Positions 1 through 8,916 of a stretch of DNA of 64,000 bases are shown here, in pieces. The notes beneath the pieces were generated by a model. That model saw only the letters and a program-made list of their open reading frames with translations, was not told where the DNA came from and made no database searches. Origin of the DNA: Planctomycetota bacterium. Lineage in GTDB: Bacteria; Planctomycetota; UBA1135; JACQFD01. Position 1 is the stretch's first letter. Each line of letters opens with the position of its first letter. The stretch covers positions 1-64,000 of the forward strand of contig JAEUHX010000046.1 of NCBI GenBank assembly GCA_016792805.1. Direction: 5' to 3'. Made by a program: the position numbers and the translations under genes.

Positions 1-329
1 TCGGACAGCGGCTCGCCCTGAAGAAACCAATGGTGCATGGCGCGCTGACAATCGACGGTCAGCGCTTTCAACTCGGCAAGCTCCTCGCGGATGCGCTCCT
101 CATCGTGCTTCAGCGGAGGATCGCTCAATCGATCGAGCCGCGCACAAACCCAAGCGAGACGGTGCACAACCTCCCGCGCGCTCCTTCGCGGCAGCTCCGG
201 TTGAGCGCTTCGAGAGGCCGCGCCAGTCGGCGGCGGTGGTACGCCACTGTCGGGTGCGTCTCGCCTCGAGCACCCCACAAAAACCAAGAGCGCTGTAGCG
301 CCGACGAGAATGATGGCTTGCCGGAGCAT
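1..329 (-). CDS. Putative lipoprotein, truncated by window edge
   Basis: The frame starts at ATG 329 and runs off the left edge, so only the first 109 residues are visible. The N-terminus has a hydrophobic stretch (residues 5-19) ending in FVG followed by Cys20, which reads as a lipoprotein signal peptide. A short proline-rich linker follows, then charged helical sequence rich in Glu, Arg and Leu. I recognise no family. The strand and 37-bp gap to the next leftward gene (cupin protein) suggest co-transcription with it and the acyl-CoA dehydrogenase. Function unknown; the lipoprotein call is an inference from the lipobox. Confidence 0.6.
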   Translation of the reverse strand, partial: MLRQAIILVGATALLVFVGCSRRDAPDSGVPPPPTGAASRSAQPELPRRSAREVVHRLAWVCARLDRLSDPPLKHDEERIREELAELKALTVDCQRAMHHWFLQGEPLS

Positions 330-366
330 CTGAGTCATTCTCCAGCGCGTGAGCCGCTCCGCCTGC

Positions 367-804
367 CTATTGCGGAAACCCGTCGAACGGCGTCGTGTCG
401 GGATTCAGCGGATTGTAAGGTTGCTCGCCCATCTCGAGCACCGTCGCCGGCGTCGTGCCGCGCAGGCGATAGCAATGAGCCACGCCATGGTCGATTGTCA
501 CGCGCTCGCCCGCGATCACCGGGACGAGCATGCCCGGCAGCGATTTGTCATTCGGCTGGATCAGAATCTCAATTTCCCCGTGCACCACATAAATGCGCTC
601 CACTCGATTTGTGTGGAAGTGGCGCCCGCGCGTGTGACCCGGATTGAGCGTCCAGATCATCAAATGCTGCACGGGGGGAAGATCGCCGCTCATGATCTGT
701 GCCATCTCCCCCTTGTCGCTCATTCGGCGCATGGGGCCCGTGTCCGGCGCGTCGGCTTTCAATCGCTCGACGCGCACGCGGTCGTGGAGGTAGCTGCGGG
801 GCAT
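367..804 (-). CDS. Cupin-domain protein
   Basis: A 145-residue single-domain cupin. Cupin motif 1 is visible as Gly60, His62, His64, Glu69 and Gly76 (GRHFHTNRVERIYVVHG), and motif 2 centres on His110 (DHGVAHCYR), so the usual metal-binding His/His/Glu/His set is present. Family members range from sugar epimerases to dioxygenases and sensors. The surrounding sequence (WTLNPGHTRG, EMGEQPYNP) resembles small cupins near polysaccharide genes, but nothing here fixes a substrate. It is 30 bp downstream of the acyl-CoA dehydrogenase on the same strand and is probably in its operon. Cytoplasmic, no signal peptide. Confidence 0.75.
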   Translation of the reverse strand: MPRSYLHDRVRVERLKADAPDTGPMRRMSDKGEMAQIMSGDLPPVQHLMIWTLNPGHTRGRHFHTNRVERIYVVHGEIEILIQPNDKSLPGMLVPVIAGERVTIDHGVAHCYRLRGTTPATVLEMGEQPYNPLNPDTTPFDGFPQ

Positions 805-834
805 GGGCGGCGTCCTTGGATGGAGCTTTGAACC

Positions 835-2112
835 TTACTTCTTCTCTGCCTTTGCCGCGTTGCGCTCGTCCTCGTGGATCGAGGGTGTCTCCTCGATCCA
901 ACGCTGCGACTCGCTCGGGATGTAGGCATTCAAATGCTGCAGATCCATGAGCCCTTTCGTCAGGTTGCGCGCCGTCACGATGCGCTGAACCTGATTTGTG
1001 CCCTCGTAGATCTGTAGGATCTTCGCATCGCGGAAGAACTTCGCGACCGGGTAATCTTCCATGAATCCATAGCCGCCGAAGATCTGCACCGCATCGGTAG
1101 CGACCTTCATCGCCGTATCTGTCGCGAAGCACTTGCACATCGCGGCCAGCTTGTTGAGCCGATCCGTGTCGCCGAGATCTGCGGCGCGGGCCGCTTCATA
1201 CACGAGCGCGCGAGCCGCCTCCGTCTGCATCGCGCAGTCGGCCAGCATCTGTTGCACCATCTGGAAACTCGCGATCGGCGCGCCGAACTGACGCCGACGG
1301 CTCGCATACACGACGGCGTAATCGAGCGCGCCTTGCGCCGCGCCGACGGCCTGCGCCGCCACACCGGGGCGCGCCAGGTCGAGGGTCTCCATCGCGTGGC
1401 GGAATCCCATGCCGGCGCGACCGCCGAGCAGGTGCTCCTCGGAAACGCGCACATCGTCGAACACCGTCTCGACGACGGGAACTGTACGGATTCCCATCTT
1501 CGGCTCGACCTTACCGATCGAGAACCCCTTCATGCCCTTCTCCACGACGAATGCACTGATGCGGCGCGACTTCGACTCCGGATCTGTCACCGCGAACACA
1601 GTATACAAATCGGCGGCGCCGCCGTTGGTCGTCCACTTCTTCTCGCCGCGGATGACCCAATCCTTGCCATCCTTGAACGCGCGGACGCGGAGGTTCTGGG
1701 CGTCGGAGCCGGCGAACTTCTCCGAGAGGCAGAACGCGACGAGCTTCTTGCCCGCGGCCACCGCCGGCAGCCAGCGCTTCTTCTGCTCCTCGGTGCCGCC
1801 GACGATCAGCGGGAACGAGCCAAGCGCGTTCACGGCGAAGGCCACGCCAAAGCCCGAATCGGCCTTCGCGAGCTCCTCCACCACAGTGCACAAATTCACA
1901 ATGGAGCGCCCCGCGCCGCCGTGGTCCTTCTCGATGAAGGTGCCGAGGAGCCCCGCCTCGCCGCACGCCTTCATGGCGTCCCAGTTGTAAGCCTCCTGCC
2001 AGCGATCGGCGGGAACTCGATCGAGCTTGGCGGCGTTCGGGCGGACATGCTTCTCGGCGATCGCACGGGCGGTGTCGCGCCAGCGCTTGTTCTCTTCAGG
2101 GGTCGGGATCAT
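835..2112 (-). CDS. Acyl-CoA dehydrogenase
   Basis: A 425-residue FAD-dependent acyl-CoA dehydrogenase that introduces an alpha-beta double bond into acyl-CoA thioesters in fatty-acid or branched-chain amino-acid breakdown, passing electrons to electron-transfer flavoprotein. The first family signature (CLSEKFAGSDA) and the second (QIFGGYGFMEDYP) are present, and IYEGTNQVQR carries the Glu that is the catalytic base in short- and medium-chain members. Length is normal apart from a somewhat long C-terminal tail. I chose ATG 2112 (MIPTPEEN) over the longer frame to 2202, because the extra 30 residues do not look like the family and run into a repeat element. Chain-length preference cannot be told. 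Confidence 0.93.
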   Translation of the reverse strand: MIPTPEENKRWRDTARAIAEKHVRPNAAKLDRVPADRWQEAYNWDAMKACGEAGLLGTFIEKDHGGAGRSIVNLCTVVEELAKADSGFGVAFAVNALGSFPLIVGGTEEQKKRWLPAVAAGKKLVAFCLSEKFAGSDAQNLRVRAFKDGKDWVIRGEKKWTTNGGAADLYTVFAVTDPESKSRRISAFVVEKGMKGFSIGKVEPKMGIRTVPVVETVFDDVRVSEEHLLGGRAGMGFRHAMETLDLARPGVAAQAVGAAQGALDYAVVYASRRRQFGAPIASFQMVQQMLADCAMQTEAARALVYEAARAADLGDTDRLNKLAAMCKCFATDTAMKVATDAVQIFGGYGFMEDYPVAKFFRDAKILQIYEGTNQVQRIVTARNLTKGLMDLQHLNAYIPSESQRWIEETPSIHEDERNAAKAEKK

Positions 2113-2169
2113 CAGCGGGTTGGCCGCAGCAGCGAGGGCTGCGCGGGCTTGGAAGGCCGAGAAGTTTAT

Positions 2170-2330
2170 CAGCCCGTAGCAAAAGTCATCCGAGCTGCGC
2201 ACGCGGGCTTTTTGGCGATCTCCTCGTCGGACCGCCTCGCCGTAGCTCCATGGCTACGCCTGCGGCGGTCCTCCTTGATCTCGCCAAAAATCCTCGTGCT
2301 CGCTTTGCGGAGCACTTTTGCCACGGGCTG
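2170..2330. repeat. Dyad-symmetric intergenic repeat, copy A
   Basis: The outer arms are cagcccgtagcaaaagt (2170-2186) and acttttgccacgggctg (2314-2330), which are reverse complements except for one base. Inside lies a second, imperfect dyad: ggaccgcc and cgtagc near 2228-2245 mirrored by gctacg and ggcggtcc near 2253-2271. The right half (2260-2330) is nearly identical to sequence at 32607-32676, and the outer motif recurs at 46180-46232. It fills the gap between the leftward acyl-CoA dehydrogenase and the rightward regulatory-like-domain gene. Confidence 0.75.
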
Positions 2331-2417
2331 TTATCGGCGCAGCCGCGCGGCGTCGGCACGGTGTTGCGGGCAAACCCTCCGCTGGCGCGAGTGCGATTCC
2401 CGCGCGACGATTCGCCC

Positions 2418-4373
2418 ATGAGAAGCGCGACGTGGGCGGCTGCGGCATTGGGTGCCATCGGCGTGCTCGTCGCGGTCGCATTCTGGCACGGGGCCGAGCC
2501 GCGCGCGGGCGCAGTGCCCGACTCCGGGGCGCCGACCGCTTCGCATGCGAACGAACCGGCTGCCCAGGCGTCGGGGCTCGCTGAGCCGGAGCCGCATTCG
2601 GATCTCGGTACGGTCGCGGTGATGGCGATTCTGGCCGGCACGGGCGAACCTCTCGCCGGCGTGCCGCTGATTCTCGCGAGGGAGTCGGCCGGGCGCTTAA
2701 GTCCCACGGAGAAGACCGCCGTCAGCGATGCGCGCGGGCGCGCCGAGTTCGCGGGCCTCGAGCCCGGAATGGCCTGGATCGTTGCGGCTCGCGCGCCAAG
2801 CAGCCCCAGGGCGGTCCTCGTCGAATCAGGAAAAGTTACTTCCGCGGCGCTCGAGCTGCGCCGCGGCTTTCGGCTTGAGGTCACCGCGGGCGAGGAGCTC
2901 CGGTCGCAGACGCAAGAAATACCTGTCTACCTCGAAAGCAACATTTCCGCCCCACTACTCTTAGCCCAATGGAATCCGAAGACGCCGCTCGTCGTGGACG
3001 ACGTCGAGCCCGTCGTCGAGCTGCACCTCACGATTCCGAGCTCCGGCGAGCGCGCGGGATACCAATCCAATGCCCTTTGGGGAGGCCTCGGAGACTCCGT
3101 CTCGATCACCGTCGACGCACTCGCGCGGCGGCCGGACCAGGGCGCGCTGGCGGCAGCCGTGCGTCTCAAGATGATCCACAATAAGGAGTTTCCGTCTGGG
3201 GAATCGGCGTTCGCTGCGATGAAGTCCACACATGAGGAGTTCCGAGCGCGACGGCCCAGCCGATCTTTGGCGACACCGATCGCTCCGCCCTTTCGCGGAG
3301 TGGTTGTCACAGAAGCAGGTATGCCGATCGTCGGCGCCGAGCTGCGCGCCTCCTCGCGCGAGCACGACTTCACGAGTTCACTTATCGGAGCTGCAAGCAC
3401 CGATGCCGAAGGGCGCTTCTCCATGGGCGAGATCGCTGAGAAGTCGGTGTACCTCGAGATCGAGATTCCGATGACGGAGACCGCGCTCCCCTCGGTCCAT
3501 CGCACAGGGCCACTCGACGGGAAAAGTGAGCTCGAGCACCGCATCGTGGCGCCGGCAGGAGTGCGACCCGCCTACCTCCATGGGCGCGTCGTCGACGATC
3601 TCGGACGCGCGCCCGCATTTTGTACGATCACAGCGGAGGCGCTCGACGGGCGCGATCATCTGGAGTCGGCGGAGGTTTCCCCGCTGGATGGCAGCTATCG
3701 AATCGGCCCGCTGTTCGCCGGCAAATATGAACTCGCAGCCTCCTCGCGACGAGGACACACATCGGAGAAGCAAACTCTGGAGACTGAGGCTCATTCGGAG
3801 ATTGAGGTTCCCGTCACGAGCCTGCGTCCCATCGCTCGGGCCACATTTGCGATGACGGCGCTGCCCCTCGACTCGATCGGCAGTGCGCCGGCTCCCGACT
3901 GGTCGGATCACGGCGGGTTTCTCCTCGATGCGCTCGGCCAACTGTGGCCGGTGGAGCCCGTCGATGGCGCTGCTGCCGGAGGAGCACGGTACTCGGCGGT
4001 CGCGCCCCCTGGCCGATATGAAGCCTACTTTACCGGCACGAACATCGCATCAACGAGAGTGAACACGTACTTTGGCGCCGACCATTGTGCACAAATCGAA
4101 GTCCAAACGCGGCAGGCGAAGACTGTGACCATTCACATTCGACGCGAGGAACTGAGACCCATCTCGGGATGGCTCGAGATCGTCGACTCCACCGGAAGGC
4201 CTGTGTATCGGACTACCCCCGAACCGATGGAGGATCTGTTGTCTATTTGCATGGGACTCGAGCCGGGGCGTTACACAGCGATCGCGCACACTGCAACAAT
4301 AGCTGCGGAGGTCCGATTCGAGGTCGCGTCGAATGAGGATTCGAAGATCCTCACGGTCGCGGTTGGAAAGTAG
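2418..4373 (+). CDS. Secreted/anchored carboxypeptidase-regulatory-like domain protein, copy 1
   Basis: A 651-residue protein with an N-terminal hydrophobic segment (residues 5-22, ALGAIGVLVAVAFW) that acts as a signal or anchor, then several beta-rich modules. Phrases such as VSDARGRAEFAGLEPG (about residue 100) and ASTDAEGRFSMGEI (about 320) are typical of carboxypeptidase-regulatory-like (CarboxypepD_reg) folds, which are structural rather than catalytic. I see no protease motif. It is a tandem paralogue of the next gene, sharing the order of modules and the phrase (A/E)RAPxSPRAV. ATG 2418 was chosen over a longer frame from 2250 because the signal segment starts there. Probable extracytoplasmic, function unknown. 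Confidence 0.75.
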   Translation: MRSATWAAAALGAIGVLVAVAFWHGAEPRAGAVPDSGAPTASHANEPAAQASGLAEPEPHSDLGTVAVMAILAGTGEPLAGVPLILARESAGRLSPTEKTAVSDARGRAEFAGLEPGMAWIVAARAPSSPRAVLVESGKVTSAALELRRGFRLEVTAGEELRSQTQEIPVYLESNISAPLLLAQWNPKTPLVVDDVEPVVELHLTIPSSGERAGYQSNALWGGLGDSVSITVDALARRPDQGALAAAVRLKMIHNKEFPSGESAFAAMKSTHEEFRARRPSRSLATPIAPPFRGVVVTEAGMPIVGAELRASSREHDFTSSLIGAASTDAEGRFSMGEIAEKSVYLEIEIPMTETALPSVHRTGPLDGKSELEHRIVAPAGVRPAYLHGRVVDDLGRAPAFCTITAEALDGRDHLESAEVSPLDGSYRIGPLFAGKYELAASSRRGHTSEKQTLETEAHSEIEVPVTSLRPIARATFAMTALPLDSIGSAPAPDWSDHGGFLLDALGQLWPVEPVDGAAAGGARYSAVAPPGRYEAYFTGTNIASTRVNTYFGADHCAQIEVQTRQAKTVTIHIRREELRPISGWLEIVDSTGRPVYRTTPEPMEDLLSICMGLEPGRYTAIAHTATIAAEVRFEVASNEDSKILTVAVGK

Positions 4374-4517
4374 GGCTATGCCCACGCCTTGCGCTTCGTG
4401 GGTCGTGGCGTTCCTTGCGGAGCCGAAGCAAGAGCTCCATCCGCGCCTGACGGCGAGCCGCGGGTGCCGACAGGGCAAACCCTTGAGGCTCTGGTGGGCT
4501 CCGTAGATCCTGCCCTC

Positions 4518-6596
4518 ATGCCGCGCGCCCGCTTCCTCGCCGTGACGCTCTTGGCTGGCACAGCCATGGCGGCGGCCGCGGCTTGGCTCGCCTTCTCCGA
4601 AGCGGAGGATCCGTCGGGCGTGTCGGCGACGGAGCGACCGTCGCCGCCTCCGAGCGGTCCGAGCGCGCCGTCCGACCCCTCGCTCCCGAACAACGCGACC
4701 GCCCAGGGCACCCGGGGGCCGAGCCCAGTCGAGAGGGAGCGGCACAACGGCGCCGTGGCCGTCGAAGTGCTCGAGCCCGATGGAAAAACTCCGGCTGCGG
4801 CGGTGCTGCTCGGAGCGGCGTACAAGAATGGTGAGTCGCTGGCGCCGCTGTCGAAGCCGGTGCGAGCCGACGCACAGGGACGCGCACAATTCGAAGGCCT
4901 GCCCGAAGGGATTGTATACATCTATGCGGAGCGAGCGCCGTGGTCGCCGCGCGCGGTTGAAGTGCGCAAAGGGAAGACGCAGCCGCTCCAGCTCACGCTG
5001 CGGCCGGGATACGAGCTCGAGATTCGTGTGATTTCGGCCGACGACCTGCCGGTCGCCGGTGCCGAGGTGAAGCTCGGCTGCTCGTTCTCCCCCGAACTCT
5101 CTGTCGGGCGAACGAACTCCGAAGGAAAAGTGATCCTCAAGAATGTGGAGCCTGTGGTCGGCCTCATGGCGTCGGCTCGCGCGGAAATCGGCGGAGCGGA
5201 GTTCGCCGCGAGCAATGGCTTTTGGTCGCTACCGGGAGCGCGAAAGTCCTTGGATTTTCGGCTCCCTGTACATCTCGATGGGATGGCCGTCGACGCGACT
5301 TCCGAGCGAAGTACACAACAGGTCCTCACCTCCCAGGCAGCCCTTCTCGACCGACTCGTCAGCACTCGCATGTCGAACGCCGTCGTGGGAGAGTCGGCGG
5401 CGAGCCTTGTGGACCATTGGGTCCAGGCGAACGAACTCGTTCTCTCGCGCGATCGCGTAAGGATGAGCCTCAATCGGGTGCTTTCGCTGCCGCTCGTGAT
5501 GCGCAGCGAAATGCTGGAAGATGGCTCCCCGGTTCCGACGTTCTCGCTCTCGGCCCGCGTCGTCGCAGAAGGTGGCCGCACGCTGCCGCCGCTCTCGATC
5601 CGAGCCCACGGAACGAGCCCTCAGGCGGAGAGCTGGTTGCAACAATCCGCGGAGACGGACGCGTCTGGGAGATTTGTGATGCGCGGGCTGCCGCAGCCCG
5701 ACGTCCAGCTCGAAGTGTGTGTCCCCCTCACGGAGTCAACGGCCCCCGCCGTCTTCTGGATCTCGGCTTTCGCCGGCGGCGGTGAAGAATTGACAATCAC
5801 TCTTCCCCACGTGCCGGCTCCGGCTCGCGTGGTCGGATCGCTGGCAGATGACCGCGGGTTCCCGGCGTCAACGGCTTTTGTGATGCTGGCCCCGGCCGAC
5901 GGAACCAATCCGATCGGACCTTACGAGGTGAACCCCATCACCGGGGCCTTTGCGGCGGGCCCGATTTGCCCGGGGCGCTACCGTGCACAATTCGCAGACG
6001 CCCGCGGCAGCACGCTCGAGACGGAGCCTTTTGAGGTGACCGAGGGCCAGCGGCTCGAGCTTCCACCCGCGAAGCTGCCGCCGATCGGACGCATTCTGTG
6101 GGAGTTCTCGGAGACGGCTGCGCCGCAGAATGCGGCCGCGTGGTTCGTCGACGAGCAGGGCCGCACGGTGGGCGCCGATGCACAATGCTCTGCCATCGTC
6201 GCCGCCGGACCATGGAGCGCGTTCCTGTCGAGTCCCGGGTTCGCCTCGCTCGGATCGATGGTCTCCGTCCCTGCTGACGGCGCCGTGTTCCTCCCCGCGC
6301 AACTGCGGCCGGGAATTCGCTGCGAAATTGTGATCGCTTCTGCAGGCGAAAGGTTCGGCAAAGGCACAGTTCAAGTGGCGGTGAAAAACGGCGCTCCAGT
6401 TCATCGAGAGACCCGAGCAGAGTTCCCATCGCTTTTTCAAATCGACCTGACGCTCACAGAGGGTGAGTACATCGTTCTATTCGAAGCGGCCACCGCCGCA
6501 GGCGCAGGCCGCGTGGAAGGCACACTCATCGTGCCCTCCGCCGGCTCGCACACACAACAGGACCCGCTGCGCCTCGCATTGACGCTGGGTCGATAG
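4518..6596 (+). CDS. Secreted/anchored carboxypeptidase-regulatory-like domain protein, copy 2
   Basis: A 692-residue paralogue of the preceding gene, 144 bp downstream. The N-terminus (RARFLAVTLLAGTAMAAAAA) is a signal peptide or anchor, followed by a Pro/Ser-rich linker (residues 38-60). Regulatory-like beta-sandwich repeats follow, with RADAQGRAQFEGLPEG near residue 115 and SAETDASGRFVMRGLP near 375. The same module order and the ERAPWSPRAVEV phrase show descent from a common ancestor with copy 1. No enzyme motif is seen. ATG 4518 begins the signal peptide; the upstream extension to 4389 lacks support. The two genes probably form a two-gene operon encoding envelope proteins of unknown role. 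Confidence 0.75.
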   Translation: MPRARFLAVTLLAGTAMAAAAAWLAFSEAEDPSGVSATERPSPPPSGPSAPSDPSLPNNATAQGTRGPSPVERERHNGAVAVEVLEPDGKTPAAAVLLGAAYKNGESLAPLSKPVRADAQGRAQFEGLPEGIVYIYAERAPWSPRAVEVRKGKTQPLQLTLRPGYELEIRVISADDLPVAGAEVKLGCSFSPELSVGRTNSEGKVILKNVEPVVGLMASARAEIGGAEFAASNGFWSLPGARKSLDFRLPVHLDGMAVDATSERSTQQVLTSQAALLDRLVSTRMSNAVVGESAASLVDHWVQANELVLSRDRVRMSLNRVLSLPLVMRSEMLEDGSPVPTFSLSARVVAEGGRTLPPLSIRAHGTSPQAESWLQQSAETDASGRFVMRGLPQPDVQLEVCVPLTESTAPAVFWISAFAGGGEELTITLPHVPAPARVVGSLADDRGFPASTAFVMLAPADGTNPIGPYEVNPITGAFAAGPICPGRYRAQFADARGSTLETEPFEVTEGQRLELPPAKLPPIGRILWEFSETAAPQNAAAWFVDEQGRTVGADAQCSAIVAAGPWSAFLSSPGFASLGSMVSVPADGAVFLPAQLRPGIRCEIVIASAGERFGKGTVQVAVKNGAPVHRETRAEFPSLFQIDLTLTEGEYIVLFEAATAAGAGRVEGTLIVPSAGSHTQQDPLRLALTLGR

Positions 6597-6648
6597 CTCG
6601 CTCGCCGCGAGGCTCGCGCGCTGGATTCCGCGCGCCGGGAGAAAATAG

Positions 6649-8061
6649 TTACTCTTTCTTGCGTCGGAACCAGGCCGCGTAGGTCGCGGCGACCAGCTCC
6701 TCAGCAGCACCCGCCAGCTCCGCGGGCGCGGGTGCGATGAATCGGTCCGATTCCAACAAAAGCGCCGCGGAGAAACCCTCGACGGGGATCCGGGCCGCGG
6801 CGGCCGAGCAAACCCAGCTGTTCCCTTCACTCTTCGATCGCGCAGCCCCCTGCTCGGACGAACGCCAGACCAGCGCCGTCGGCTCCCCCGCCTCGAGCGC
6901 CTTGAGGCAGCCTCGGAAGCCGCCGCGAGCGAGGCTCGACTCCAGGTGCTCACGCACCCGCTTGACCCGCGACGCGGCATCCAACGCCAAGACCACAAAT
7001 CGATCCTGATCCGCCAGCACCGCCGCGGCCAACGCTGCGCGGAAGCTCCTCCGAATGCGCCGGAGCTGCGGCTCGATGCGGCGCATCTCCGGCGCATCGC
7101 CTCCGAGCGAGCCGCTCTGGACCGACTCAAGCAACAAACTCACAAATTCCGGTTGAGTGGCGCGGAGCGCCTTCACGGCGCCCGCGCTCGCGGCGAGAAG
7201 CCTCGCCGTGCCCGTCTGCGGAGAGAGAAGAAATGCCACCGCCGCGCGCGCCTGCTCCGCCGAGTCCCGGGCCGCCGCCGCCACGCGGGAAAGCGCTTCG
7301 GCCGCCGCCGGCTCGTCTCCCAGCCGCAGCTGCGCATGGGCGATGCGAGCCCACAAATCCGGATCACCCGTCGCCTCGGCGCGCGAGCGATCGAAGGCTG
7401 CGAGCGCCCTGCGATCGTTCCCCCGAAACAGCTCGACGCAACCCCACAAAAGCCGCGCCCGCGCGCGCAAGGCGCGGTCGCGCGTGCGCGAGGCGAAAGC
7501 GCGCAGGCGCGCCGCCGCCTCGGCGGCAGGCCGGCGCTTCGCGCGAATCCATAAGAGAGCAAGCGCGATCTCCTCCGACTTCGGCTGGAGCGAGAGGGCG
7601 AGCCGCAGGCATCGCTGTGCGCGATCGAGCGGGCTGCGCGCCGCCAGCAGCTCCCGGTCGAGGCGGTCGAGCAGAAGCCTGCGTCGCCCGTCGCCAGCGT
7701 CGGCTGCCTCGAATTCCCGTCGCAACCCCTCCAACCGCTCGCGCCAGCCGGCTCCCGACGCTGTGCTCCGTCGAACCGGAGCGAGCCAGGGGCCCGATCG
7801 CCCGCCGAATGAAGCGGAGGCGTGCGCCAAATCGAGGAGACAGCGGCTGAGCCGGATGCGTTGGCTCGACGTGAAGGCAGAGAGTTCGTGGGCCGACGCT
7901 GCGGGGCTCGCGGCGCCCGGCGGTGTCGCGCAGGAGCGGAAATAGGCGATGATCGGATTGAAGTCGGCGAGCCGACGCAGCGCCGACGACGCAGCCGCTT
8001 CAACTCCAGCGTTCGCCGGAGGGATTGGGAGCAACTCCCTGGGTTCTTGGGATTTGTCCAC
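6649..8061 (-). CDS. Helical-repeat (TPR-like) protein of unknown function
   Basis: About 470 residues, Ala/Arg/Leu-rich and almost entirely helical. The middle part (roughly residues 130-290 of this start) has repeated helix pairs such as ALLWIRAKRRPAAEAAARLRAF and AHAQLRLGDEPAAAEALSRV, which resemble tetratricopeptide repeats. The C-terminal 100 residues (ALVWRSSEQ, RIPVEGFSAALLLESDRF) are alpha/beta and loosely recall a GAF-type fold, but this is weak. No signal peptide. The start is uncertain: GTG 8061 is used here, while the frame stays open to GTG 8172. It converges with the preceding rightward gene and diverges from the small membrane protein at 8199. Confidence 0.6.
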   Translation of the reverse strand: MDKSQEPRELLPIPPANAGVEAAASSALRRLADFNPIIAYFRSCATPPGAASPAASAHELSAFTSSQRIRLSRCLLDLAHASASFGGRSGPWLAPVRRSTASGAGWRERLEGLRREFEAADAGDGRRRLLLDRLDRELLAARSPLDRAQRCLRLALSLQPKSEEIALALLWIRAKRRPAAEAAARLRAFASRTRDRALRARARLLWGCVELFRGNDRRALAAFDRSRAEATGDPDLWARIAHAQLRLGDEPAAAEALSRVAAAARDSAEQARAAVAFLLSPQTGTARLLAASAGAVKALRATQPEFVSLLLESVQSGSLGGDAPEMRRIEPQLRRIRRSFRAALAAAVLADQDRFVVLALDAASRVKRVREHLESSLARGGFRGCLKALEAGEPTALVWRSSEQGAARSKSEGNSWVCSAAAARIPVEGFSAALLLESDRFIAPAPAELAGAAEELVAATYAAWFRRKKE

Positions 8062-8198
8062 CGAATGCGAGTCGCTTGAGCAGCGAAGTCGCGAACGAAG
8101 CCAGTTCGGTGCCAACGTGTAATTGGCGGAGCTGCAACGCAATCGTGGATTTTTTTCGGCGCCCCACGGCACCGGGAGCCGAAGCTCGAATCGTTCCC

Positions 8199-8576
8199 AT
8201 GAGATCTCGGACGCTGCGCACTGCGCTCCTCGCCGGCGGCGCCTACGACTTTGTCGTCGGTCTCGCCATCGTGCTCGCGCTGCGGTTTCTCTCGGAGATT
8301 CTCCCGATCCCGTTTCCGACGGAGCCGATCTACGCGCGACTGTGTGGTGTCTTGCTGCTGGGACTCGCGGGCTTTTACACGACGACGGCGCTCACGCTTC
8401 CAAATTCTTTACCTTCGGTGATCGCCGCGCTCGGAATCCGCACCCTGGGCGGGCTTTATCTGGCGGCAACTCCGATGCTCCACCCGGAAGCGCCGCCTTT
8501 TCTTGCGGTGTTCGGCGCCGTCGACCTGCTCTTTGCCTGCTGGCTTTTGTACGGACTTACAGTGCGGCGCCCGTAG
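8199..8576 (+). CDS. Small four-helix integral membrane protein
   Basis: A 125-residue protein with four clear hydrophobic segments (about residues 8-28, 46-64, 70-92 and 98-118) and a short Arg-rich C-terminus (TVRRP). It looks like small uncharacterised inner-membrane proteins of the DoxX/DUF-type size class, but no diagnostic motif is visible. The ATG at 8199 gives a positively charged N-terminus (MRSRTLRT) right before the first membrane helix. The upstream 137 bp are shared with the divergent leftward gene and probably hold both promoters. It ends 3 bp from the stop of the convergent small gene that follows. Function unknown. Confidence 0.65.
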   Translation: MRSRTLRTALLAGGAYDFVVGLAIVLALRFLSEILPIPFPTEPIYARLCGVLLLGLAGFYTTTALTLPNSLPSVIAALGIRTLGGLYLAATPMLHPEAPPFLAVFGAVDLLFACWLLYGLTVRRP

Positions 8577-8579
8577 CTG

Positions 8580-8834
8580 CTATCGCGCTTCCCGCAGCTT
8601 GGCCCGCAGCGCCATCTGCGCCGCGAGAAGCCCCGCCAGGATGCCGTCTTCGTAGTGGAACTCGGGCGCGCGCTCGAGTTCGGGGAAGTCGTGAGGATTC
8701 AGGATGTCGTCGCCGGTGAGGTAAGGAATTCGCCGCCGCGCCGTCGCGAGCACCTTCTCGCGCTGCTGGGCAATCATGGGCTCGAGCAGCTCGAGGAGCG
8801 CTTCGCCGCTCAGGGGTCGTTCGTCGGGTGCCAC
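8580..8834 (-). CDS. Small conserved-looking hypothetical protein
   Basis: An 84-residue protein if started at GTG 8834 (VAPDERPLSGEAL). The sequence is acidic and helical, with LTGDDILNPHDFPEL in the middle and EFHYEDGILAGLLAAQMAL near the end, and it reads like a genuine folded protein. The open frame extends further upstream to 9017 but that part overlaps the divergent aminopeptidase and has no protein-like character. No signal peptide or known motif. The 82-bp gap to the divergent aminopeptidase start (8917) would hold both promoters. Function unknown. Confidence 0.55.
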   Translation of the reverse strand: MAPDERPLSGEALLELLEPMIAQQREKVLATARRRIPYLTGDDILNPHDFPELERAPEFHYEDGILAGLLAAQMALRAKLREAR

Positions 8835-8916
8835 GGGGAAGTTATACCCAGCGCGCGTGGCGATCGGGACGCGCAGGCCGTACCCTCCCGTCTCCGCTTC
8901 CTGCCCAAGCTTCTCT

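Noticed and set aside
1252..2421. 389-codon rightward frame opposite the acyl-CoA dehydrogenase
   Set aside because: Antisense of a confidently identified gene, with no family resemblance.
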